Origin: JAJPHF01 sp035293805
GTDB taxonomy: Bacteria > Chloroflexota > UBA6077 > JAJPHF01
Length of the DNA: 64,000 nucleotides
Assembly: GCA_035293805.1 (NCBI GenBank)
Contig: DATGMD010000045.1
Coordinates: forward strand, 1 to 64,000
Direction: 5' to 3'
Under the pieces are notes generated by a model. The model had not been told where the DNA came from. It did not search any database and saw only the letters and a list, made by a program, of their open reading frames with translations. Positions 1 through 8,335 of this stretch are shown here, piece after piece. The translations under genes and the position numbers were made by a program. Position 1 is the stretch's first letter. Each line of letters starts with the position of its first letter.

Positions 1-101
1 GTGCGGAGCTGCGCGAGGAGATGATAGATGTAGCGGCTGATGCCGCCCGAGCGATAGGTCTGCGAGAAGTCGAGGAGCTGCGCGTTCAGCCCAACGTGCA
101 C
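1..101 (-). CDS. Glycosyltransferase family 4 protein, N-terminus only (cut by window edge)
   Basis: Only the first 33 codons lie in the window, read on the minus strand from a GTG at 99-101. The visible N-terminus begins VHVGLNAQLLDF and continues RSGGISRYIYHLLAQL. That is the usual opening of GT4 (GT-B fold) glycosyltransferases: a first beta strand with an N/D-A-R/Q-L turn, then the glycine-rich GGIxRY loop. A GGGGAGG ribosome site lies five bases before the start. Such enzymes transfer a sugar from a nucleotide sugar to a lipid or glycan acceptor. Substrate cannot be judged from this fragment. It is divergent from the FAD-subunit gene that follows. Confidence 0.7.
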   Translation of the reverse strand, partial: MHVGLNAQLLDFSQTYRSGGISRYIYHLLAQLR

Positions 102-229
102 CCCTGCCTCCCCACCGCCCGCCCGCTAGTCTACCCCACCCTCCGCCGCCCCGGCCAACCGGCGCCTTGCCCGGCCCCGATGCGGCCCGTAGAATCTTCC
201 AGCCCAACCTCGGCCCGGTAGAGGCGCTT

Positions 230-1117
230 GTGAAGCCCGCTCGCTTCGAGTACCTGGACCCTACGACGCTGCCCGAGGCGCTGGCTCTGCTGCAGCAGTA
301 CGGCGACGAGGGCAAGGTGCTGGCCGGCGGCCAGAGCCTCCTGCCGCTGCTGTACATGCGGCTCGCCACGCCGCGCTACCTGATCGACGTGAACCGCGTG
401 GCGGGGCTGGACGCCGTGCGCGTCGAGGGCGATACGCTCTGTATCGGCGCCGTGGCGCGGCAGCGCGCGGTGGAGCGCGCCGCGCCAGTGCAGGCCGGCT
501 GGCCGCTGGTGGCCGAGGCGACGCGGCTGGTCGGCCACGTGCCGATCCGCAACCGCGGCACGTTCGGCGGCAGCGTGGCCCACGCCGACCCGTCGGCGGA
601 GCTGCCCGCCGTCGTGGCCGCGCTCGACGGCACGCTGCGGGTGGCGAGCGCCCAGGGCGAGCGCACGCTGGCCGCCGACGACTTCTTCCTGACCTACCTG
701 ACCACCGCGGTCGAGCCGACCGAGCTGCTGGTCGAGGTGCGGCTGCCCGCGCCGCCGCCCGCGAGCGGGTGGGCCTTCCTGGAGGTCAGCCGCCGCCAGG
801 GCGACTTCGCGCTGGTGGGCGTCGCCTGCCTGCTCGCGCTAGAGGCCGACGGCCGCCACGTGGCGGCGGCCCGCCTGGCCTTCACCGGGGTGGGGGGCAC
901 CCCGCTGCGTGCCCGCGACGCGGAGGCGGGGCTCGTCGGGGCGGTCGCCGGGCCTGATGCCTTCGCCCACGCCGCGACGCTCGCCCAGGCCGCCGCGGAG
1001 CCGGACTCCGACCTCCACGCCTCGGCCGACTACCGCCGTCACCTCGTGGGCGTGCTCGCCCGGCGCGCGCTCGCCCGCGCCCACGAGCGCGCTCGGCCCG
1101 TGCCGAGCACCGCTTAA
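230..1117 (+). CDS. Xanthine dehydrogenase/CO dehydrogenase-family FAD-binding (medium) subunit
   Basis: A 295-residue protein of normal length for the FAD subunit of three-subunit molybdenum hydroxylases, which passes electrons from the Fe-S subunit to FAD. Both FAD-contact motifs are visible: AGGQSLLPLL near residues 32-41 and GTFGGSVAHADPSAELP from residue 110. I chose the GTG at 230 because the family starts at KPARFEYLDP and a GTAGAGG-type ribosome site lies just upstream; a longer frame from an ATG at 167 has no such site. The Fe-S and Mo subunits are not next to it but at 7237 and 8336, about 6 kb away, so a joint complex is inferred. The substrate is unknown. Confidence 0.88.
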   Translation: MKPARFEYLDPTTLPEALALLQQYGDEGKVLAGGQSLLPLLYMRLATPRYLIDVNRVAGLDAVRVEGDTLCIGAVARQRAVERAAPVQAGWPLVAEATRLVGHVPIRNRGTFGGSVAHADPSAELPAVVAALDGTLRVASAQGERTLAADDFFLTYLTTAVEPTELLVEVRLPAPPPASGWAFLEVSRRQGDFALVGVACLLALEADGRHVAAARLAFTGVGGTPLRARDAEAGLVGAVAGPDAFAHAATLAQAAAEPDSDLHASADYRRHLVGVLARRALARAHERARPVPSTA

Positions 1118-1289
1118 CCACCACGGAGCCTGCACCCCTTGCCCGGCTAGCGCATCGGCACAAGGTCGTCACATGTCCCCGGGACGGCGCCCCGCGCGGC
1201 ACGGCTCGTGCTACGTGCGTCCCCACGCACGCACGGCACGGGATCCATGTCGGCGGGAGAGGCCGCGCGCAGGCCCATGGCAGGGGATC

Positions 1290-1655
1290 ATGACACGTAC
1301 CAGCGCCCAGCATCTGGACAACCCCGAGCGCGTGGCGCGCGCGGCGCAGGCGGTGGACTACGACAAGCTCGCCACAATGCAGGAGCGCCTGCGGCTCGTG
1401 CGCGCCACCCTCTGCGAGCCTGTCCGCCTCAAGATCGTGCAGGCGCTTAGCACGGGCGCCCTGTCGGTCAGCGATCTCGCGGTGGCCATCGAGAGCGCCC
1501 GGCCCGCCACGTCGCAGCACTTGCGGGTCCTCCGCGACCTGGGCATCGTGGCAGGCGAGCGCCGCGGCACGACGGTCTACTATCGGCTCTGCGCCGACTG
1601 GCAAGCACGCTACTTGCAGCAGGTCTTGCGTAGCGTCGAGGACGCGTCGGCGTGA
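1290..1655 (+). CDS. ArsR-type winged-helix transcriptional regulator
   Basis: A 121-residue regulator. Residues about 40-100 form a winged helix of the ArsR type: CEPVRLKIVQAL opens the first helix, SVSDLAVAIESARPATSQHL is the helix-turn-helix, and RRGTTVYYRL is the wing. No CxC metal-binding pair is visible in the recognition helix; a single Cys lies at residue 42, so metal sensing is not supported. The ATG at 1290 is preceded by GGCAGGGG; an upstream extension of the frame overlaps the FAD-subunit gene and looks non-coding. A single-receiver protein follows after about 100 bases, so the two may be cotranscribed. The target genes are not known. Confidence 0.82.
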   Translation: MTRTSAQHLDNPERVARAAQAVDYDKLATMQERLRLVRATLCEPVRLKIVQALSTGALSVSDLAVAIESARPATSQHLRVLRDLGIVAGERRGTTVYYRLCADWQARYLQQVLRSVEDASA

Positions 1656-1756
1656 CGGGCGGGCGCTCCCGCCCTGCGGCGGAGCCAGGCGCTCCCGCGA
1701 CCGCCCGGCGCGGCGATGCCATCCGCCCAGCGAGCGACAGCGGGGGACCGTGCGTC

Positions 1757-2149
1757 ATGGCCACTTGCCACCGAGTGCTCGTCGTGGAAGACGAGGCGCC
1801 CGTGCGTGAGCTGCTCGCCTACGTGCTGCGCGACGAGGGGCACGAGGTCGTCGAGGCGCGCGACGGCGCGGAGGCGCTCCGCATTCTGGACAGCTACCCC
1901 GATCCCGCGGCTGCCATCTGCGTGATCCTGCTCGACATGATGCTGCCGCGTGTGGGCGGCCTCCAGGTGCTCCAGCACCTCGCCGAGCGTGGCCGCTACA
2001 TTCCCGTGATCGCGATGAGCGCCAGCCGTCGTCACCTCCAGCAGGCCGAGGCGCACGGCGCCCACGCCACCCTGTCCAAGCCCTTCGAGCTCGACGCCGT
2101 GCTGGCGGCCGTGGAGCGCACGTGCGGCCACCGCCACGCCGGCGGTTGA
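1757..2149 (+). CDS. Stand-alone response-regulator receiver domain (CheY-like)
   Basis: A 130-residue protein consisting of one receiver domain. The acidic pocket (E11, D12), the phospho-acceptor D60 in LLDMMLP, the Ser switch S88 and the invariant K108 in LSKPF are all present, so it should be phosphorylatable. There is no DNA-binding or enzymatic output domain, so it would act by protein-protein contact, as CheY or Spo0F do. No histidine kinase gene is in the window. The ATG at 1757 gives a start typical of the family (CHRVLVVEDE). It follows the ArsR gene by about 100 bases. Confidence 0.85.
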   Translation: MATCHRVLVVEDEAPVRELLAYVLRDEGHEVVEARDGAEALRILDSYPDPAAAICVILLDMMLPRVGGLQVLQHLAERGRYIPVIAMSASRRHLQQAEAHGAHATLSKPFELDAVLAAVERTCGHRHAGG

Positions 2150-2179
2150 CGGCACCGCGCCGCCGCCGTACCCTACTCG

Positions 2180-2195
2180 TAAGGCGATCCTTATG
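2180..2195. promoter_or_regulatory. Operator-like palindrome TAAG-N6-CTTATG
   Basis: The half-sites TAAG and CTTA are separated by six bases (GCGATC), 43 bases before the SBP start at 2238. The same layout, TAAG-N6-CTTATG, occurs at 24182-24197 ahead of another SBP gene, where it overlaps a TATAAT box. Role as a regulator site is inference. Confidence 0.35.
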
Positions 2196-2237
2196 CGCCT
2201 GGCCGGACGAAGCGCGAGCGCCAGCGGAGGAGGAGCC

Positions 2238-3365
2238 ATGCGCGGCAATGCTGTGATGGTGGTGGCGGGTGTGCTGGCGCTGCTCGTCGGGTGCGCGCGG
2301 CCCGGCACGAGCGCTTCGTCCGGCGGGTCGGTGGCCTCCACGCCGGGAGCGGCGGCGCCGGCCGCCTCGCCCGGCGCCGCGGCGCCCGCTACCGCGGCCG
2401 AAACGAGCCCCACGCCGGGCGAGCTGCGAAAAGTGCGGCTCGCCTACGGGTTCGTCAGCACCACCGACATCCCCATGTGGGTCGCCGACGATCAAGGCAT
2501 CTGGCAGAAGTACGGCCTATCGATCGACGCCACGCTGCTCCAGTCGAGCGCGCAGATCGCGCCCGCCATGGCCGCTGGCGAGGTGGACGTGGCGCTCACC
2601 GCCGGCGCGGGCGTCGTGGACATCGACCTGGCGGGCGGCGAGCAGAAGCTCATCTCGAGCCTGCAAAGCGAGATGAGCTTCTTCGTCCACGCTCAGCCGG
2701 ACATCCACAGCGTCGAGGACCTGCGCGGCAAGCAGATCGGCATCACCCGCCGCGGCTCGGGCACCAACCTGGCCGCCGACATCGTGCTGGACAAGGCGGG
2801 GCTGGCGGCCGGGCCCGACGTGGCGATCCAGGAGCTGGGCACCGTGCAGAGCGAGTTAAGCGCGCTCACCAGCGGCCAGATCGCCGCGGTCGTCCTCTCC
2901 GCACCCACCAACTTCCTTGCCGAGCGGCAAGGCTACCCCCTCATCGCCAGGCTCAGCGACTACCACGTGCCCTACTCGCAGGGCGCGCTCGCCGCGACGC
3001 GCGGCACCCTGACCGACCGCTACGAGCTGATCCGCGACTTCACGAAAGCGTTCGTCGAGGCCCTCGGCGTCGCGAAGCGCGACCCGGCGCTGGCCAAGCG
3101 GGTGCTCGGCGCGAACACCCAGACCACCGACCAGGACCTGCTGGACAAGAGCTACGCGCTCTGGCTGGAGGAGCTGGACCCGACCCTGCAGCCGTCGCTG
3201 GCGGCCGTGCAGACCGTGCTCGACCAGCGCGCCGACGAGCGGCCAAACGCCAAGACGGCGAACCCGAAGGACTTCGTGGACACCCGCATCATCGACGAGC
3301 TGCGGGCTAGCGGCTTCCTGAGCCAGCAGCTCGGCGCGGAGCAGCCCGCCGCGCAGGCGCGCTAG
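2238..3365 (+). CDS. ABC-type solute-binding lipoprotein, NMT1/THI5 (SsuA-like) family
   Basis: A 375-residue secreted binding protein. The N-terminus is a lipoprotein signal with lipobox LVGC (Cys19), followed by an Ala/Pro/Ser-rich linker to about residue 70. The PBP2 fold then starts at KVRLAYGFVSTTDIPMWVAD, with the usual PADLxGKxxGITRxGS-like hinge strand (VEDLRGKQIGITRRGSGTN). The family binds small organic ligands such as pyrimidines, sulfonates or carboxylates outside the membrane. The ATG at 2238 is preceded by GGAGGAGGAG. No permease or ATPase gene is adjacent. Its stop codon overlaps that of the convergent gamma-glutamyltransferase gene in a shared CTAG. The remnant at 15715-16102 is close kin to its C-terminus. 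The ligand is unknown. Confidence 0.9.
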   Translation: MRGNAVMVVAGVLALLVGCARPGTSASSGGSVASTPGAAAPAASPGAAAPATAAETSPTPGELRKVRLAYGFVSTTDIPMWVADDQGIWQKYGLSIDATLLQSSAQIAPAMAAGEVDVALTAGAGVVDIDLAGGEQKLISSLQSEMSFFVHAQPDIHSVEDLRGKQIGITRRGSGTNLAADIVLDKAGLAAGPDVAIQELGTVQSELSALTSGQIAAVVLSAPTNFLAERQGYPLIARLSDYHVPYSQGALAATRGTLTDRYELIRDFTKAFVEALGVAKRDPALAKRVLGANTQTTDQDLLDKSYALWLEELDPTLQPSLAAVQTVLDQRADERPNAKTANPKDFVDTRIIDELRASGFLSQQLGAEQPAAQAR

Positions 3366-5260
3366 CCGCCCGCTACCGCCACCGCCCCGTCGCGGCGGCG
3401 ATCGGCCGCGCCGCGCGTCTGGCCGCTCGCGGGCTCGACGGCCACGACCTGGGCGGCCCCGCGCGGCCCACCCGCCCGCAACACAGCGTGTCCCATCGCG
3501 TGCAGCGCGGCCACCAGCGCCGGACGGGCGTCGAACAGCGCGGGCTCCAGCGCTAGCGTCCCCGCCGTGTCGTCGGCCATGGCGCGGGGCGCGTCGACGG
3601 CCGCCTGGGGCGCCAGGCCCCAGTCCACCAGGCTCACGACGAGCTGCACCACGAGGGGCGTGATCCAGGCCGCGCCCGCCGCGCCCAGCACCCAGCGCAG
3701 GCGGCCGGCCGGGTCGAAGACGAACGCGGGCGCGATGCTGCTGCGCGGGCGCTTGCGGGGTGCTGCCAGGTTCGGCGATGCGGCGCCGCGCGGATCGAAG
3801 CGGAAGTTGCGCAGGGCGTTGTTCAGCAAGAAGCCCCGACCGGGCACCAGGAGCGCGGCGCCGAAGTGCGTCCCAAGCGTGGCGGTGTACGCTACCGCGT
3901 TGCCCGCCGCGTCCACCACCGAGATGTGTGTCGTGCTCGCGGCGTCGGCGTCGACCTCGTCGCCCACCGCGCCCCAGCCGCTCATCGGCGCCACCCAGGC
4001 GCTTCCGGTCGGGTCGCCGGCTAGCGTGCGCTCGGCGCTGGCGCGATCGAGCGCGAGGCAATTCCGCCTCGCCGCGTAGGCCCGGCTGGCGAGCGCGGCG
4101 CTGGGCACCGGCACGTGGTCCGGATCGCCCAGCCAGCGGATGCGGTCGGCGTGGGCCACGCGCAGCGCCTCGCCGAGCAGGTGGATGCTCGCCGGGGCGC
4201 GCGGTCCCAGGCCGCGCAGGTCGAAGTGCTCCAGCAGGTGCAGCGCCTGGACGGCCGTCAGCCCCGAGCTGGGTGCCGCGCTCGCCGCGATCCCATGCCC
4301 GCGGTACGTCCCGCGCGCCGGCTCGCGCAGCCGCACGCGGTACGCCGCCACGTCGTCGGCGCGGAGCCGCCCCGGCGGGCGTCCCGGCGCCGAGGCGGCA
4401 GCGGCCGCGGCGATCTCGGGGGCCAGCCGCGCGCAGAACACGTCGGGGCCGTCGCGGGCGAGCAGCGCGAGCGTTGCGGCCAAGTCCGGCTGCCTGAGGC
4501 GCCAGCCGACGGCGGGTGGCCGGCCGGCCGGGAGGAAGCAGCGCGCGCTGGCGGGGCACAGCGCCAGCCGGTGCTGGTGGGCGCGCGCTTCGCGCACGAA
4601 GTACGGCGTGACGGCGAACCCCTCGCGCGCCACGCGCACGGCTGGCGCCAGCACCGCGCCGAGGTCGAGCCGGCCCCAGCGGCGCAGCGCCTCCGCCCAG
4701 CAGCGCGCCTGCCCCGGCGCCCCTACCGCCAGCCCGCCGGTGGCCAGCAGGGGCCGCGGCCACGGCTCGCCATGCGGCGCCAGGAACATGTCGGCGCTGG
4801 CGGCGGCCGGCGCCGTCTCGCGGGCGTCGAGCGCGCTTACCGTCCCGCTCGCCGCATCGTAGTAGAGCAGGAAGCCGCCACCGCCCAACCCCGACCCGAA
4901 CGGCTCGACCACGCTCAGCATGGCCGCCGTGGCCACGGCCGCGTCGACGGCGTTCCCGCCCCGCGCCAGCACCGCCGCGCCGGCCTCGGCGGCCAGCGGG
5001 TGGGCCGCCGCCACCACGCCGGCCGCCCCGGCTGGCGTATCGCGCCCCGCCCACGCCCCGTGCTCCGCCGCCCGCTCGCCCGCGATCACCGGCCCCACCC
5101 CTAAGCACTCGCTCTCGCCGGCCAGCGGTCCTCGCCCGCCCTCGCCCGTCGTCAGCCCTCGCCGGCCCCCCGGCACGCCGCGCCCGGCACCCTGCCGCTG
5201 CCACGGTGACGCGGCCCGTGAATACGTAGCCACTATGGCCGTCGTGCCCGCCACCGTCAA
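3362..5260 (-). CDS. Gamma-glutamyltransferase (Ntn-hydrolase) family protein
   Basis: This protein cleaves gamma-glutamyl bonds (glutathione-type substrates) or related acyl amides after self-processing. The N-terminal core (HPLAAEAGAAVLARGGNAVD, then GSGLGGGGFLLYYD) and the autoprocessing site TTHISVVDAAGN, whose Thr becomes the nucleophile, are clear; GRGFLLNNAL follows as in the family. The open frame is 632 codons. The first 55-60 residues are low-quality and no signal peptide is visible, so the true start is probably one of the GTG codons ahead of GPVIAGERAAEHGAW, giving about 575 residues, the usual family size. The stop codon shares CTAG with the convergent SBP gene. The physiological substrate is unknown. 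Confidence 0.88.
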   Translation of the reverse strand: MTVAGTTAIVATYSRAASPWQRQGAGRGVPGGRRGLTTGEGGRGPLAGESECLGVGPVIAGERAAEHGAWAGRDTPAGAAGVVAAAHPLAAEAGAAVLARGGNAVDAAVATAAMLSVVEPFGSGLGGGGFLLYYDAASGTVSALDARETAPAAASADMFLAPHGEPWPRPLLATGGLAVGAPGQARCWAEALRRWGRLDLGAVLAPAVRVAREGFAVTPYFVREARAHQHRLALCPASARCFLPAGRPPAVGWRLRQPDLAATLALLARDGPDVFCARLAPEIAAAAAASAPGRPPGRLRADDVAAYRVRLREPARGTYRGHGIAASAAPSSGLTAVQALHLLEHFDLRGLGPRAPASIHLLGEALRVAHADRIRWLGDPDHVPVPSAALASRAYAARRNCLALDRASAERTLAGDPTGSAWVAPMSGWGAVGDEVDADAASTTHISVVDAAGNAVAYTATLGTHFGAALLVPGRGFLLNNALRNFRFDPRGAASPNLAAPRKRPRSSIAPAFVFDPAGRLRWVLGAAGAAWITPLVVQLVVSLVDWGLAPQAAVDAPRAMADDTAGTLALEPALFDARPALVAALHAMGHAVLRAGGPRGAAQVVAVEPASGQTRGAADRRRDGAVAVAGG

Positions 5261-5315
5261 GCGACTGGCGAATCGCGCTCAGCCCGCGCAAGCGCGACCG
5301 GCTGGCCGCGCCCCC

Positions 5316-5344
5316 CTGACCGCGCCGCCGCTGCGTGGTAGTAT
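5316..5344 (+). promoter_or_regulatory. Sigma70-like promoter for the amidohydrolase gene
   Basis: CTGACC and TAGTAT are separated by exactly 17 bases, and the start codon is 23 bases downstream. The -35 box is a partial match and the -10 box is good. Called by eye. Confidence 0.45.
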
Positions 5345-5366
5345 AGGCCAGCGGGAGGAGCAGGCC

Positions 5367-6359
5367 ATGATCGTCGACGTTCACTGCCACTACGTCTCGC
5401 CGCGCGTGCTGGAAACGGTGCAGCGCGAGGGCGCGCGCTACGGGGCCAGCGTCGTGGAGCAGCGGGGCAACGAGTGGCTGCTGCAGATCGGGAGCCAGCG
5501 GCTCTCCCGCACGCTCTACCCGGACTTGCTCGACCTCGATCGGCGCCAGCAGGCGATGGCCGGCCACGCCATCGACCACCAGGTGCTGAGCACCTGGCTC
5601 GACGTCACCGGCTACTCGCTGCCGGCGGCGGAGGGCGCGGCCTGGGCGCGGCTGGTGAACGACGCGATGGCCGCCGACGTACAGGCCGCCCCGCCCGGCC
5701 GCTTCACCGCCGTCGCCACCGTGCCGCTGCAAGATGGCCGCGCCGCGGCGGCCGAGGTGCAGCGCGCCTGCGGCACCCTCGGCTACCACGGCGCCGTCAT
5801 CATGACCCACGTGGCGGGCCGCAACCTGGATGACCGCGACCTCGACCCGTTCTGGGCCGCCGCCCAGGAGGCGGGCGCCCCGATCATCATCCACCCCGCC
5901 TACGTGGTGCAGAGCCCGCGCCTGGCGAGCTACTACTTCACAAACCTGCTCGGCAATCCCTACGACACGGCGATCGCCGCCGCCTCGCTCGTCTTCGGCG
6001 GCGTCTGCGACCGTTACCCTGACCTGAAGGTGGTGCTGGTCCACGGCGGCGGCCACTTTCCGTACCAGATCGGCCGCCTGACGCACGGCTGGAGCGTGCG
6101 TCCCGAGACGAAGGGGCTGCAGACGCCGCCGCTCGACTACCTCAAGTGGTTCTACTACGACACGCTGGTCTACTACGGGCCGGCGCTGCGGTATCTCGCG
6201 GACGTGGTGGGCGTGGAGCGGCTGATGCTGGGCAGCGACTATCCCTTCGACATGTGCCCGGCCGACCCGAAGCAGGTCGTGACGGACGCCGGCCTGGCTG
6301 CCGCCCGCGACCGCATCTTCGACGACACACCCACGGAAGTGTTCCGGCTGCAGGCGTAG
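5367..6359 (+). CDS. Amidohydrolase 2 family protein, ACMSD-like decarboxylase/hydrolase
   Basis: A 330-residue TIM-barrel metal enzyme. The metal-binding HxH is at VDVHCHYVSP (residues about 3-9). The next His ligands sit in IIIHPAYV and VLVHGGGHFPYQIGR, and the catalytic Asp in MLGSDYPFDM. This order and spacing match the aminocarboxymuconate-semialdehyde decarboxylase/resorcylate decarboxylase branch, which acts on aromatic or ring-opened carboxylic acids. The ATG at 5367 has GGGAGGAG upstream; the frame extends far 5' but that part is antisense to the gamma-glutamyltransferase gene. An alternative is a plain hydrolase of the same superfamily. The substrate is not deducible. Confidence 0.85.
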   Translation: MIVDVHCHYVSPRVLETVQREGARYGASVVEQRGNEWLLQIGSQRLSRTLYPDLLDLDRRQQAMAGHAIDHQVLSTWLDVTGYSLPAAEGAAWARLVNDAMAADVQAAPPGRFTAVATVPLQDGRAAAAEVQRACGTLGYHGAVIMTHVAGRNLDDRDLDPFWAAAQEAGAPIIIHPAYVVQSPRLASYYFTNLLGNPYDTAIAAASLVFGGVCDRYPDLKVVLVHGGGHFPYQIGRLTHGWSVRPETKGLQTPPLDYLKWFYYDTLVYYGPALRYLADVVGVERLMLGSDYPFDMCPADPKQVVTDAGLAAARDRIFDDTPTEVFRLQA

Positions 6360-6768
6360 GCGGCGCTCGCCAGAGGATTAGCCAAGATGGCAAGGACCGG
6401 CCGTCGGCACGAGGGCATCCACGTCGGCCGCACTCAAGAAGGACCTCTACAGGATCTCTAGCTGGTAGTCGACATCGCGGGCGCCCTGCTGAGCATACGC
6501 GCGCTCTACCTGCGTGCGTATGAGTCGCTCCAACCGTCCTCGGCTAGCCTCGCCCTCGTGCGGTAGCTGCACGTACGCAGCGACGAGCAAGAGCCCGAAG
6601 CGCTGGGGAGCGTCGCGCACCGGTCGCGCGAACGCGCTCCTGGAGAGCAATGCCAGTTCAGTTCTCCGAGTGGTTCGCAGAAGAAAGACGACGACTTGCC
6701 TAGCGGCGCGCGCAAACTGAGTGGAATGAACCCGAAGAACGAGGGATACCCGACCTAGTCAGGTTCCC
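6360..6768. other. Gap with decayed coding traces
   Basis: No confident gene lies here, and the base composition is lower in GC than the flanks. On the plus strand an ATG at 6651 with GGAGAG upstream starts MPVQFSEWFAEERRRLA and then stops; a following frame reads on as AQTEWNEPEERGIPDLV, which looks like a broken short gene. On the minus strand a weak 67-codon frame ends at 6447. I see no clear promoter or hairpin. Confidence 0.35.
6447..6650 (-). CDS. Weak small open frame, unknown
   Basis: A 67-codon frame from a TTG, ending DVDYQLEIL. The composition (RFGLLLVAAYVQLPHEG, then RLIRTQVERAYAQQ) is protein-like, but there is no convincing ribosome site, and the frame stays open upstream without a better start. 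It may be the 3' end of a decayed gene or chance. No function can be suggested. Confidence 0.25.
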   Translation of the reverse strand: MLSRSAFARPVRDAPQRFGLLLVAAYVQLPHEGEASRGRLERLIRTQVERAYAQQGARDVDYQLEIL

Positions 6769-7089
6769 TCACTTGACCCAGCCCAGGTCCTTAAGCCACC
6801 ACGACATAGCCGCTCTCATCTCATCACGTAGCTGCGCCCGTTCCTCCTCGGTTTGGGTCGTGGGAGCTTCTGCAATCTCCAACGCGGCGTAGCGCAGGCC
6901 TGCATCCTGGAACAGGTGCTCGTCCGACTTGCGCACTGCGATGGTCAGCGAGTGCTCCCACACCCATCGGTACATCTCCAAATGCTCCCACAGGAGAGCC
7001 TGCGCTCGCCTGAACTCATCGGGGGTCGCAAACTGCATCCCAACGAGCGCGGCGCTGTCCGGCCAGAGTTCGTCCGGGTCGATCTGCAA
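6769..7089 (-). CDS. Hypothetical protein, 106 residues
   Basis: I do not recognise this protein. It starts from a TTG at 7089 with a GAGGAGG ribosome site six bases upstream, which decides the start. It is Trp- and Glu-rich and mostly helical by eye (EHLEMYRWVWEHSL in the middle, AAMSWWLKDLGWVK at the end), with no signal peptide or membrane segment, so it is probably a small cytosolic protein. It lies alone between the amidohydrolase and the molybdenum-hydroxylase genes, on the opposite strand to both. Its codon use is less GC-rich than its neighbours, which may mean it was acquired. Confidence 0.6.
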   Translation of the reverse strand: MQIDPDELWPDSAALVGMQFATPDEFRRAQALLWEHLEMYRWVWEHSLTIAVRKSDEHLFQDAGLRYAALEIAEAPTTQTEEERAQLRDEMRAAMSWWLKDLGWVK

Positions 7090-7236
7090 AGCGACCTCCT
7101 CGCCGCAAGGCTGACCAAGCGTGCGCCGCGACTATTGTAACGTGCCCTATGGCCGGCGCCCGCAAGCCCCGCACCCTGGCGTGCCGCCCGCGCGCGCGGC
7201 TAGACTATGGCGACCTTGTGATCGAAGGGGAGCGCC

Positions 7237-7854
7237 GTGGCCCAGCAGCGCGCGATCGCCCTCACCGTCAACGGCCAGCGCTACGCCGCGACCGTCGAGG
7301 TGCGCCAGAGCCTGGTCGACTTTCTGCGCGACACCTGCGACCTCACCGGCACGCACGTGGGCTGCGAGCACGGCGTCTGCGGCGCCTGCACGGTACTGAT
7401 GGACGGCGCCAGCGTCCGCTCCTGCCTGGTCCTCGCCGCCCAGGCCGACGGCGCCGAGGTGCTGACGGTGGAGGGGTTGGCGGAGTTGGGACCCCTTCCC
7501 CCCCACCCCCCTTCCCCCATAGGGGGCAGGGGGGCTTCCGGTGCAGGCTGCGCCAGCGCTTCTCCCCCCTTCCCTTCTACGGGGGGAAGGGGGGCAGGGG
7601 GGGATAGGGGGCTCCACCCCCTGCAGCAAGCGTTCTGGGAGCACCACGGCCTCCAGTGCGGCTACTGCACGCCCGGCATCCTGATCGCCGCGCTGGAGCT
7701 GCTCCGCGACGAGCCCGACCCCGACGAGGCCACCATCCGCGAGGCCCTCTCCGGCAACCTCTGCATCTGCACCGGCTACGTCAACGTCGTCCGCGCCGTC
7801 CAGGCTGCCGCCGTCGCCATGCGCGGCACACCTGAGCCAGGCGCTAGAAGCTAG
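7237..7854 (+). CDS. Xanthine dehydrogenase/CO dehydrogenase-family [2Fe-2S] (small) subunit with in-frame repeat insertion
   Basis: The small subunit carries electrons from the Mo centre to FAD through two [2Fe-2S] clusters. All eight Cys ligands are present: C43, C48, C51 and C63 in the ferredoxin-like domain, and C141, C144, C176 and C178 in the helical domain. The family is normally about 160 residues; this one is 205. The excess is a 41-residue Pro/Gly-rich block (residues 85-125) encoded by a palindromic repeat, placed exactly between the two domains, before LHPLQQAF. The GTG at 7237 follows AAGGGGAGC. It stands before a small membrane protein gene and the Mo subunit. The protein is probably functional, because the insert sits in a linker and keeps the frame. 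Confidence 0.92.
   Translation: MAQQRAIALTVNGQRYAATVEVRQSLVDFLRDTCDLTGTHVGCEHGVCGACTVLMDGASVRSCLVLAAQADGAEVLTVEGLAELGPLPPHPPSPIGGRGASGAGCASASPPFPSTGGRGAGGDRGLHPLQQAFWEHHGLQCGYCTPGILIAALELLRDEPDPDEATIREALSGNLCICTGYVNVVRAVQAAAVAMRGTPEPGARS
7489..7611 (+). repeat. Palindromic repeat element inserted in frame in the Fe-S subunit gene
   Basis: A 123-base block made of two C-rich/G-rich inverted repeats around a shared core (CTTCCGGTGCA, then GCTGCGC). It is nearly the same in sequence, orientation and reading frame as the block at 50116-50244 in the CoA-transferase gene. Both encode PPSP(I/M)GGRG, then PPFP-TG-RGAGG-RG. Length is a multiple of three. Confidence 0.85.
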
Positions 7855-7858
7855 GCTG

Positions 7859-8281
7859 TTGGGAAGCTATTGGGCGGAACCAGCACGCGGCATGGGGTTC
7901 GCGGGCAGCGCGTTGAGCCTGGTAATCGCAGTTGTCGGGCTGCTTGCCGCAAGGCCCGGCAGTGGCGAATGGCTGCTGTTCATGGCAAGCGCGGGAGTGT
8001 GTACGCTCGGCTGTATTGGAGTTCGTGTAGCAGCCGAGCGCCAACGAACCGGTGCGTTCATGATGGTCGCTGCCGCGATCGGTGGCCCAGGTACCATGCT
8101 GCTCGGCGGCGGTGTGGTGAGTATCGTCAATGCATCCCAGGATGCCTTCCTGGCTGCTATGTTCGTCTTCCTGTGGATCTTCTGGCTTCCACTCGTACTT
8201 GGCTTGCTCGTCGCGCTGTTCTTACTCTTAGCGGCCGCGCACCTGGCACTCCACGAAGCACGCACCAACGCCACTACCTAG
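7859..8281 (+). CDS. Small integral membrane protein, unknown
   Basis: About 140 residues with four hydrophobic stretches (starting near GSALSLVIAVVG, WLLFMASAGVCTLG, MMVAAAIGGPGTM and the long AAMFVFLWIFWLPLVLG run). It is likely a four-helix inner-membrane protein. No family motif is recognised. The frame opens with TTG at 7859, just after the Fe-S subunit stop; an ATG at 7892 is an alternative, and neither has a strong ribosome site. Its codon use is weaker in GC than its neighbours. Being between two subunit genes of one enzyme suggests an insertion into the operon, or a membrane partner; neither is proven. Confidence 0.55.
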   Translation: MGSYWAEPARGMGFAGSALSLVIAVVGLLAARPGSGEWLLFMASAGVCTLGCIGVRVAAERQRTGAFMMVAAAIGGPGTMLLGGGVVSIVNASQDAFLAAMFVFLWIFWLPLVLGLLVALFLLLAAAHLALHEARTNATT

Positions 8282-8282
8282 A

Positions 8283-8330
8283 CCGCGCTCCCCCCTTCCC
8301 TGATAGGAAAGGGGGGCCGGGGGGTTAGGT
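8283..8330. repeat. C-rich/G-rich palindromic repeat before the Mo-subunit gene
   Basis: A CCCCCCTTCCC arm pairs with a GGAAAGGGGGG arm, followed by GGCCGGGGGG. It is the same family as the elements at 7489, 14093, 42628, 50116, 53089, 57083 and 61897. Its 3' end supplies the G-rich stretch just before the ATG at 8336, so it may serve as part of the leader. Confidence 0.7.
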
Positions 8331-8335
8331 CACCC

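Noticed and set aside
2856..6086. 1076-codon open frame on the minus strand
   Set aside because: It is antisense to the SBP and amidohydrolase genes and out of frame with the gamma-glutamyltransferase gene; composition is Arg/Gly/Ala-rich shadow coding typical of high GC.
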